From the NCBI RefSeq assembly GCF_900112685.1, contig NZ_FOMS01000002.1, positions 124,001 through 188,000 on the forward strand: 64,000 bases of DNA, given 5' to 3'. A model generated the notes under the pieces. That model saw nothing but the letters and a program-made list of their open reading frames with translations, was not told the origin of the DNA and made no database searches. Below are positions 54,909 to 64,000 of this stretch, piece after piece; position 1 is the first letter of the stretch; the number at the start of each line of letters is the position of its first letter. A program made the translations under genes and the position numbers. This DNA is from Roseivivax sediminis. GTDB lineage: Bacteria; Pseudomonadota; Alphaproteobacteria; Rhodobacterales; Rhodobacteraceae.

Positions 54909-56126
54909 TCAGCCCTTGTCGCGATCCCATGCGGCGCGGGTGCGCAGCAGGACCGGGCCGTTTGGCCGGATGCGCAGGGCGAGATCCAGCAGGTGCCGTG
55001 CCTCGCCGCGGTCGAGCGGCCGCGCCTCGTTGTGCGACAGCGCAGCGCTGCGCAGCGCCGGCAGATCGTCGATGCCGAGCCGCGGTGTCCGCAGGGTCCG
55101 GGTTTTCGGATCGTAGTGATCCTCCGACAGGCAGAGATAGTAGATCCGGTTGAGCATCCAGACCGGATCGGCGCCGTCCGGCGCCCGCAGGTCGTGCCGC
55201 GCCAGCACCTCGGCGAGCGCCTTTGTCGCGTCCTCGGGCACCTCGTCCAGCCAGCGCCGTGCATCTTCGGCCGTCGCGCCGGCACTGCGGTCGCGATAGG
55301 TGATTCCGTGAGTGTCGCGCAGCCAGCCGATGTCGTCGTAGTCGGCAAGCCCGGCGAAGGGTTCCAACGGGATCGGCGCCGCGTTCGCGAAGGTCTCGCG
55401 CAGGATGTGCTTGAGCCGCTCATGTGCGCGCAAGAGCTTGGGATCGCCCTGGAAGGCCGGGTTGCCGCAGTTGAACTGCCACAGAAGCCGCAGCGCCGTC
55501 GCGGACATCCGGGTGTTCGGCCGCTCCGTGCCGCAGCGCGCGCGGTCGAGGTCCAGAAGCGCGCAGACATCGGCCACCACGTCGGCCTGCGGGAAGCTGT
55601 CCGGCCGGTAGTCGCGCACGATGAGACGCGCGCCTGTGGCCTTGGCGGCGGTCAGCACGCCGCGCATGCGCTGCGTCACCCGGCGGGGCAGGTGCCGCGC
55701 GCCGCCCTGGATGATCTGCTGCAGGGCGCTGGCCGCATAGTCCGCGGGATCGCGCAGGTAGACGAGAAGGGTGACCGGCCCGGCTTCGGCCAGCCACGCG
55801 ACCAGGGCCGCGAACTCCGCCCGCGGGAGGGAGGAGACGTCCTCGCCCGAGAAGATCGCGCGGCGCCGGTCGCGCCGCGCCAGCGCGGCGGCGATGTCGG
55901 CGCGGGCCTGGTCTCGGCGGGTGTCGATTTCCGCGGCGGTCAGGCCGGCCTTTCGCCAGACGTGGTAGTCCCGGTAGCCGGCCGACACGGCCGTGACCAG
56001 CGCGGCGCTCTGATTGGGGCGGCCGAGGGGAGCGTAGAACGTTTCACCGTCGTCATACTCGGACAGCCCGGCCTGGATCGCCGAGCTGCCGGTCTTGTGC
56101 ATGCCGATATGAAGGACGCTCTCCAC
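54909..56126 (-). CDS. Sulfotransferase-fold protein
   Basis: 405 residues. VLHIGMHKTGSSAIQ at residues 4-18 is the 5'-phosphosulfate (PAPS) loop, and LLVYLRDPADYAASALQQ holds the Arg and Ser of the 3'-phosphate site. The acceptor is unknown: a polysaccharide, lipid or small molecule. It follows secA by 24 bases on the same strand, an unusual neighbour that suggests read-through expression rather than shared function. No PAPS-synthesis genes are in the window. Confidence 0.8.
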   Translation of the reverse strand: MESVLHIGMHKTGSSAIQAGLSEYDDGETFYAPLGRPNQSAALVTAVSAGYRDYHVWRKAGLTAAEIDTRRDQARADIAAALARRDRRRAIFSGEDVSSLPRAEFAALVAWLAEAGPVTLLVYLRDPADYAASALQQIIQGGARHLPRRVTQRMRGVLTAAKATGARLIVRDYRPDSFPQADVVADVCALLDLDRARCGTERPNTRMSATALRLLWQFNCGNPAFQGDPKLLRAHERLKHILRETFANAAPIPLEPFAGLADYDDIGWLRDTHGITYRDRSAGATAEDARRWLDEVPEDATKALAEVLARHDLRAPDGADPVWMLNRIYYLCLSEDHYDPKTRTLRTPRLGIDDLPALRSAALSHNEARPLDRGEARHLLDLALRIRPNGPVLLRTRAAWDRDKG

Positions 56127-56150
56127 TGGGGCGGCACCGCGCCGGCCGCG

Positions 56151-58943
<2,793 letters not shown>

Positions 58944-59115
58944 GGGCCCACTCTGCCTCTTGACCGTTTCGTGTGCGGCACCGACTTGCCCGTCTCGCAC
59001 ACAGCCCATAGACACGGGGGGGAACGACCGGCTCGCGCCGCCACTTGCGGCATGTAAGGGCCGGGCCAGAAAGTGTCAACGCCGCCTCAGGGAGGGGCGG
59101 CAGAGGAGAAACCGG

Positions 59116-60012
59116 ATGACCCTTCGCGCGATTCGCATCGCTGCCCCCCTGCTCGCCGCGACCCTGGCGACCCAGGCCGCCGCACAGGACGACTCTGCAC
59201 AGGAAGACGCCGCCCCGACGGACGCCGCCACGACCGAGCCCGCGCTCGACACCGTGGTCGCCACGGTCAATGGCCGCGACATCGTGCTCGGGCACATGCT
59301 CCTGGTGCGCGCGGGCCTCTCCGAACAATACCAGCAGCTTCCGGACAACGTGCTGTGGGAAGGCATCCTCGACCAGCTTGTCCGGCAGGAGGTGCTGGCG
59401 CAATCCGACATGGCCGAGGAAACGCCGCGCGTGACGCTCGCGCTGGAGAACGAGCGCCGCGCGCTCGTCGCCTCCGAGGCAGTGAACAGCCTGAGCGCCG
59501 ATCTCGTCAGCGAAGAGGAGATCGAGGCCGCCTACGAGGAACAGTTCGCGCAGGGCGCGCAGGGCACGGAATACAACGCCGCGCACATCCTCGTGGAGAC
59601 CGAGGAAGAGGCGCAGACCCTGGTCAGCGACCTCGAGGGCGGCGCGGACTTTTCCGAACTCGCGCGCGAGCGCTCCACCGGCCCGTCGGGTCCGAACGGC
59701 GGATCGCTCGGCTGGTTCGCCGAAGGCGAGATGGTGGGTCCGTTCGAGGAAACCGTCGCCGGCATGGAAGCAGGCGAGATCTCGGACCCGGTCGAGACGC
59801 AGTTCGGATGGCATGTCATCCGCCTGAACGAGACCCGCGAGAAGGAAGCGCCGGCGCTGTCCGAGGTCCGTGACCAGATTGCCGAACAGCTCCAGACGCA
59901 GGCGGTGCAGGAACGGATCGTGGAACTCGTATCGCAGGCTGATGTCGATAAGGTCGATTCCGAGGCGCTTGGCCCGGCGGCGCTGTCTCAGTTCGACCTC
60001 CTGGAGAACTGA
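59116..60012 (+). CDS. Parvulin-type peptidyl-prolyl isomerase, exported
   Basis: 298 residues. Signal peptide 1-23 (ending TQAAAQ), acidic linker, SurA/PrsA-like N-terminal helices, and a rotamase domain (about 150-245) with YNAAHILVETEEEAQ, GSLGWFAEGEMVGPFEE and QFGWHVIRLNE. It probably assists folding of exported proteins, fitting its divergent position beside secA. argJ starts two bases after its stop. Confidence 0.93.
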   Translation: MTLRAIRIAAPLLAATLATQAAAQDDSAQEDAAPTDAATTEPALDTVVATVNGRDIVLGHMLLVRAGLSEQYQQLPDNVLWEGILDQLVRQEVLAQSDMAEETPRVTLALENERRALVASEAVNSLSADLVSEEEIEAAYEEQFAQGAQGTEYNAAHILVETEEEAQTLVSDLEGGADFSELARERSTGPSGPNGGSLGWFAEGEMVGPFEETVAGMEAGEISDPVETQFGWHVIRLNETREKEAPALSEVRDQIAEQLQTQAVQERIVELVSQADVDKVDSEALGPAALSQFDLLEN

Positions 60013-60014
60013 TC

Positions 60015-61244
60015 TTGGCCAAGACGCTCGCGCGCTCGCCGCTCGCGCCGGAGGCCTTTCCCGATCTGCCCGTGGTCAAGGGGGTGCGCTTTGCCACCGT
60101 CGCGGCCGGGGTGCGCTATGCCGGCCGCCCCGACGTGATGCTCGCCCATCTCGCGCCGGGGTCGGTGGTGGCAGGGGTGTTCACCCGTTCCGCCACGCGC
60201 GCGGCGCCGGTTCTCGACTGCGAGGCGAAGATCGGCGCCGTCACGGATGACGGCGCCGCGATCCTCGTCAATTCCGGCAACGCCAACGCCTTCACCGGCC
60301 GCGCGGGCGACGAATCCGTCGCCGCCGTGACCGATGCGGTGGCGACCGCGCTGGACCTGCCGGCGGCGCGGGTCTTCACCTCCTCCACCGGGGTCATCGG
60401 GGAGCGTCTGCCGCACGGGCGCATCACCGCGAAGATCGCGGAGCTTGCGTCGGCGTTGTCGGAAGACGGCATCGCGGATGCCGCGCAAGCGATCATGACC
60501 ACCGACACCTTCCCCAAGGGCGCGTCCGCCAAGGTCCACGTGAACGGCGGTGACGTGACCATCGCCGGCATCGCCAAGGGGTCGGGCATGGTCGCGCCCG
60601 ACCTCGGCACCATGCTCGTCTACGTCTTCACCGACGCGGCGATGGACCGTGATGCGCTTCAGGCGCTCGTCGCCCGCGCTGCCGACCGGACGTTCAACTG
60701 CATCACCGTGGACAGCGACACGTCCACCTCCGATACTCTGCTCGTCGGCGCCACCGGCGCCTCTGGGGTGACCGTCGCGCCGGAGGATAGCGCTTTTGCC
60801 ACCGCGCTGGAGGATGTCTTCCGCGACCTCGCGCAGCAGGTTGTCCGCGACGGAGAAGGCGCGACCAAGTTCGTCACCGTGGAGGTCACCGGTGCCGCCT
60901 CGGACACCGACGCGCGCACACACGCGATGGCGATCGCCAATTCGCCGCTGGTGAAGACCGCGGTCGCCGGGGAGGATCCGAACTGGGGCCGTATCGTCAT
61001 GGCGATCGGCAAGTCCGGCGCTGCGGCAGACCGGGACCGCCTGTCGATCCGGTTCGGCGATGTCGCCGTGGCCGAACACGGCTGGGTCGCCGAAAGCTAC
61101 CGCGAGGAGATGGGCGCCGCGCAGATGCAGCGCCCGGAGATCACCATCGGCGTGGACCTCGGGCTCGGCAGCGGCGCCGCCACTGTCTGGACCTGCGACC
61201 TCACGCACGGCTACATCTCCATCAACGCCGATTACCGATCGTGA
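60015..61244 (+). CDS. argJ: Bifunctional ornithine acetyltransferase / N-acetylglutamate synthase
   Basis: 409 residues from TTG 60015, with GGAGAACTGA upstream overlapping the parvulin stop. ArgJ features: NSGNANAFTG, SSTGVIGERLP, and KGSGMVAPDLGTMLVYVFTDA containing the Gly-Thr autocleavage site whose Thr becomes the nucleophile. It recycles the acetyl group between N-acetylornithine and glutamate in arginine synthesis. Confidence 0.96.
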   Translation: MAKTLARSPLAPEAFPDLPVVKGVRFATVAAGVRYAGRPDVMLAHLAPGSVVAGVFTRSATRAAPVLDCEAKIGAVTDDGAAILVNSGNANAFTGRAGDESVAAVTDAVATALDLPAARVFTSSTGVIGERLPHGRITAKIAELASALSEDGIADAAQAIMTTDTFPKGASAKVHVNGGDVTIAGIAKGSGMVAPDLGTMLVYVFTDAAMDRDALQALVARAADRTFNCITVDSDTSTSDTLLVGATGASGVTVAPEDSAFATALEDVFRDLAQQVVRDGEGATKFVTVEVTGAASDTDARTHAMAIANSPLVKTAVAGEDPNWGRIVMAIGKSGAAADRDRLSIRFGDVAVAEHGWVAESYREEMGAAQMQRPEITIGVDLGLGSGAATVWTCDLTHGYISINADYRS

Positions 61245-61350
61245 CCTTCCACTCTCTCTGCATCTGGTCGAGTGACTCCATGGGGGCGCGAACAGACGGA
61301 ACCGGCGTGACCGGTAGGATTCGTAATCTGCCCACCCCCGGTTTGCACGC

Positions 61351-61749
61351 ATGAAGACCGTTCTCGTCTCCGCCGTCGCGCTGATCGACGTGGACGGCCG
61401 GGTCCTGCTCGCGCAGCGGCCCGATGGCAAGTCCATGGCTGGCCTCTGGGAGTTTCCCGGCGGCAAGGTGGAACCGGGCGAGACACCCGAGGCCGCGCTG
61501 ATCCGCGAGCTGCATGAAGAGCTGGGCATCGGCACCTGGGAAAGCTGCCTCGCGCCGCTCACCTTCGCCTCGCACAGTTACGAGGATTTCCACCTGCTGA
61601 TGCCGCTCTTCGCCTGCCGCAAGTGGGAGGGCATTCCGCAGGCGCGCGAAGGCCAGACCCTTTCCTGGGCCGCCCCGCGCGAGCTGGCGCGCTATCCCAT
61701 GCCCGCCGCAGACCTGCCGCTGGTGCCGATCCTGCGCGACTGGCTGTAG
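61351..61749 (+). CDS. mutT: 8-oxo-dGTP diphosphatase MutT
   Basis: 132 residues. Nudix box GGKVEPGETPEAALIRELHEEL fits G-x5-E-x7-REUxEExGU and lies near residues 37-59. It begins VSAVALIDVDGRVLLAQRP, typical for MutT. It hydrolyses oxidised dGTP so it cannot be incorporated, working with MutY. The argJ-mutT order is usual for the group; the 106-base gap contains no strong signal. Confidence 0.92.
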   Translation: MKTVLVSAVALIDVDGRVLLAQRPDGKSMAGLWEFPGGKVEPGETPEAALIRELHEELGIGTWESCLAPLTFASHSYEDFHLLMPLFACRKWEGIPQAREGQTLSWAAPRELARYPMPAADLPLVPILRDWL

Positions 61750-61864
61750 TCCGGAGGCGCCTGTCCCACCCGTCTCCGGCGGTGCTCCGAAGGTCGCGTT
61801 AACGGATTCTCAACCTATGTGATACAGATGCAACCATGCGGCAGTCACTCCGGGGGAATAGAAG

Positions 61865-61999
61865 ATGTTACAGACGATCGTCTTGGGATCCTGCATTTCG
61901 GTGCAGGGCATGGTGGAGCGCAAGCTGCCGGACGGCCGGCTGGTCGTGCGGGTCGGACAACGCCTGTTCACAGGTCTGCCGGTCATCGGCAGCGCCTAA
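61865..61999 (+). CDS. 44-residue conserved-looking small protein
   Basis: Starts MLQTIVLGSCISVQG and ends LFTGLPVIGSA; it reads as a small beta-rich cytosolic domain with one Cys. GGGGGAAT precedes the ATG. TTAACG-N16-GATACA (61799-61826, with TGT before GATACA) is a possible promoter. I have an impression of similar short proteins in Rhodobacterales but no function is known to me. A terminator 27 bases after the stop supports a real transcription unit. Confidence 0.6.
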   Translation: MLQTIVLGSCISVQGMVERKLPDGRLVVRVGQRLFTGLPVIGSA

Positions 62000-62026
62000 G
62001 CGCGCCGTCACCGTCATCCGAACGAA

Positions 62027-62052
62027 AAAGGGAGGCCCGGCGGCCTCCCTTT
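62027..62052. terminator. Bidirectional terminator between the small gene and infB
   Basis: AAAGGGAGGCC (62027-62037) and GGCCTCCCTTT (62042-62052) form an 11-bp stem around CGGC. A-rich and T-rich edges make it usable in both directions, serving the small plus-strand gene and infB on the minus strand. Confidence 0.85.
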
Positions 62053-62078
62053 GAAGTTTCTTCCGATCGCACTGCCCG

Positions 62079-64000
62079 TCACTGGAGCGTGCGGACCACC
62101 TCTTCGCGAGTGAAGATTTCGATCACGTCGTCCTTGCGCACGTCGTCGTAGTTCTCGAACGCCATGCCGCATTCCTGGCCGGAGATGACCTCGGACACCT
62201 CGTCCTTGAAGCGCTTGAGCGTCTTCAGGGTACCTTCGTGGATCACCACGTCGTCGCGCAGGAGGCGCACGCCGGCCGAGCGGCGCGCCACGCCCTCGGT
62301 GACGAGGCAGCCCGCCACGGTGCCGACACCGGAGACGCGGAAGGTTTCCAGGATCTTGGCGTAGCCGATGAAGTTCTCGCGCACCTCGTTGGACAGAAGA
62401 CCCGAAGCCGCCGCTTTCACGTCGTCAACGAGGTCGTAGATCACCGAGTAGTAGCGGATCTCCACGCCCTTCTGGTTGGCGCTGTTGCGGGCCGAGGCAT
62501 TGGCCCGGACGTTGAAGCCCAGGATCGGCGCCCCGGACGCTTCGGCGAGGCCGACGTCGGTCTCGGTGATCGCGCCCACACCGTAGTGCAGCACGCGCAC
62601 GCGAACCTCGTCGTTGCCCACCTTCTCGAGCGCCTGGACGATCGCCTCGGCAGAGCCCTGCACGTCGGCCTTCACGAGCACGGGCAGCTCGGCCACGTTC
62701 TCGTCTTCCTTGGCCTTCTGCATCAGCGCCTCGAGCGTCGTCGCCGCGCCGGCTGCCGCGCGCTTGTCCTTCGCGGCCTGCTGGCGGTACTCGGCGATCT
62801 CGCGCGCCTGCGCCTCGGTCTCGACCACGTTCAGCACGTCGCCGGCCTCGGGCGTGCCGTTGAGGCCCAGGACCTCCACGGGCACGGAGGGACCGGCCTC
62901 CTTCACGCGTTCGCCCTGATCGTTCTCCATGGCGCGGACCTTGCCCCACTGCTCGCCCACGACGAAGATGTCGCCCTGTTTGAGCGTGCCCTTCTGGACC
63001 AGCACGGTCGCGACGGGGCCGCGGCCCACGTCGAGTTGCGCCTCGATCACGGCGCCCTGCGCCGCGCGGTCGGGGTTGGCCTTGAGCTCGAGGATCTCGG
63101 CCTGCAGCGCGATCGCTTCCAGCAGGTCGTCGAGCCCCTTGCCGGAGATCGCGGAAACCTCGATGTCCTGCACGTCGCCGGACATCTCTTCGACGACCAC
63201 TTCGTGTTGGAGAAGGTCGGTGCGCACCTTGGTCGGGTTCGCCTCGGGCTTGTCGCACTTGTTGATGGCGATGATCATCGGCACGCCGGCGGCCTTGGCG
63301 TGATTGATCGCCTCGATGGTCTGCGGCATCACCGCGTCGTCCGCGGCCACCACCAGTACCACGATATCCGTCACCTGCGCCCCGCGGGAGCGCATGGAGG
63401 TGAACGCCGCGTGGCCTGGCGTGTCGAGGAAGGTCAGCGTCGCACCGGTCGAGGGATCGGCCACCTGGTAGGCGCCGATATGCTGGGTGATGCCGCCGGC
63501 CTCGCCCGAGACCACCTTGGTCTTGCGGATCGCGTCGAGCAGAGAGGTCTTACCGTGGTCGACATGGCCCATGATCGTGATGATCGGGGCGCGCGGCTTC
63601 ATGTCCTCGGACCGGTCCTCGACCGTCTCGATGACCTGTTCCACGTCGGCGTCGGACACGCGCGTGACGTGGTGGCCGAATTCCTCGATGATCAGTTCTG
63701 CGGTGTCGGCGTCGATGGTCTGGTTCTGCGTCGCCATAACGCCGTTCTGCATCAGCGCCTTCACCACGTCGCCGACGCGCTCGGCCATCCGGTTGGCCAG
63801 TTCGGCCACCGTGATCGCCTCGGGCAGCTGCACGTCGCGCGTTACCTTCTCGCGGCTCACCGGGCCGCCCATCGCCTTCTGGCGCGCACGCTCCTGCTTG
63901 CGCTTCATCGCGGCCATGGACTTCTGCCGGCCGCCTTCGCCGCCGCCGGTGAGCGCCTGGTTCACGGTCAGCTTGCCGGTGCGCCGGCCGCCGTCGCCAC
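62079..64000 (-). CDS. infB: Translation initiation factor IF-2 (5' part beyond the window)
   Basis: C-terminal 640 residues seen; the frame continues through base 64000 without a start (a GTG codon at 63965 is Val in KLTVNQAL). The conserved IF2_N domain ([16 protein letters not shown]) is followed by the GTPase with G1 GHVDHGKT, G3 DTPGHAAFT and G4 NKCDKP, and domains II-IV. IF-2 places fMet-tRNA on the 30S subunit and promotes 50S joining. Usually part of the nusA-infB operon; upstream genes are outside the window. Confidence 0.97.
   Translation of the reverse strand, partial: GDGGRRTGKLTVNQALTGGGEGGRQKSMAAMKRKQERARQKAMGGPVSREKVTRDVQLPEAITVAELANRMAERVGDVVKALMQNGVMATQNQTIDADTAELIIEEFGHHVTRVSDADVEQVIETVEDRSEDMKPRAPIITIMGHVDHGKTSLLDAIRKTKVVSGEAGGITQHIGAYQVADPSTGATLTFLDTPGHAAFTSMRSRGAQVTDIVVLVVAADDAVMPQTIEAINHAKAAGVPMIIAINKCDKPEANPTKVRTDLLQHEVVVEEMSGDVQDIEVSAISGKGLDDLLEAIALQAEILELKANPDRAAQGAVIEAQLDVGRGPVATVLVQKGTLKQGDIFVVGEQWGKVRAMENDQGERVKEAGPSVPVEVLGLNGTPEAGDVLNVVETEAQAREIAEYRQQAAKDKRAAAGAATTLEALMQKAKEDENVAELPVLVKADVQGSAEAIVQALEKVGNDEVRVRVLHYGVGAITETDVGLAEASGAPILGFNVRANASARNSANQKGVEIRYYSVIYDLVDDVKAAASGLLSNEVRENFIGYAKILETFRVSGVGTVAGCLVTEGVARRSAGVRLLRDDVVIHEGTLKTLKRFKDEVSEVISGQECGMAFENYDDVRKDDVIEIFTREEVVRTLQ

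Noticed and set aside
51212-55153. Plus-strand open frame of 1313 codons across mutY and three minus-strand genes
   Set aside because: It crosses several well-supported genes and intergenic repeats, with low-complexity Arg/Gly composition.

Overview
The window is GC-rich, densely coding, and carries the gene content of an alphaproteobacterium, most probably Rhodobacteraceae (Rhodobacterales). Pointers are the secA / parvulin / argJ / mutT block ending at infB, the leuC-leuD and leuB arrangement, a tctCBA tricarboxylate transporter beside tctD/tctE, hairpin elements with an AAATATCC or AAATACTCC flank between convergent genes, and one perfect CtrA-type TTAA-N7-TTAA site. The species cannot be named from this evidence. 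I see no prophage, insertion sequence, rRNA operon or CRISPR array; the region looks like chromosomal backbone with a few family-specific genes.

Layout. 1-3.1 kb: end of an exported protein gene, then an operon of an orphan ParA, a kinase-fold-like protein and ZapE. 3.1-6.8 kb: a probable small RNA or long 3'UTR with a strong minus-strand terminator, accD-folC, and a fatty acid desaturase. 6.9-10.2 kb: yaaA and an orphan hybrid histidine kinase. 10.3-18.3 kb: a translationally coupled trio of alpha-2-macroglobulin, glycolipid-binding-domain protein and penicillin-binding protein 1C. 18.3-21.8 kb: thiolase, cupin, MscS-type channel and a 44-residue membrane peptide, all on the minus strand. 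22-28.6 kb: leuCD, a membrane protein overlapping a phosphatase/nuclease-fold protein, leuB, an EamA transporter and tRNA-Pro(CGG). 28.8-35.1 kb: a solute-binding protein / histidine kinase / response regulator operon divergent from tctCBA, with a PHO-box-like 11-bp direct repeat in the promoter. 35.3-44.5 kb: ileS, a small membrane protein, ribF, a YcgN-like protein, threonine aldolase, hspQ, a transglycosylase lipoprotein, lolA and exoD. 44.6-52 kb: ftsK, an aminotransferase, a DsbA-like oxidoreductase, a DciA-like protein and mutY. 52-64 kb: a phosphate-binding/OmpA fusion, an exported protein, a sulfotransferase-like gene, secA, a parvulin, argJ, mutT, a 44-residue conserved-looking peptide gene and the 3' part of infB.

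How it fits together. Most genes are housekeeping: lipid synthesis (AccD, desaturase), leucine and arginine synthesis, translation (IleS, IF-2, tRNA-Pro), envelope maintenance (PBP1C, transglycosylase, LolA, DsbA, SecA, parvulin), division and chromosome handling (ZapE, FtsK, DciA, ParA) and oxidative DNA-damage repair (MutY, MutT). The clearest regulated module is the tricarboxylate system. The most unusual parts are the coupled A2M-glycolipid-PBP1C trio, the kinase-like protein between parA and zapE, the sensor operon that includes its own solute-binding protein, the small unlisted peptides, and a hairpin repeat confined to convergent gene pairs.
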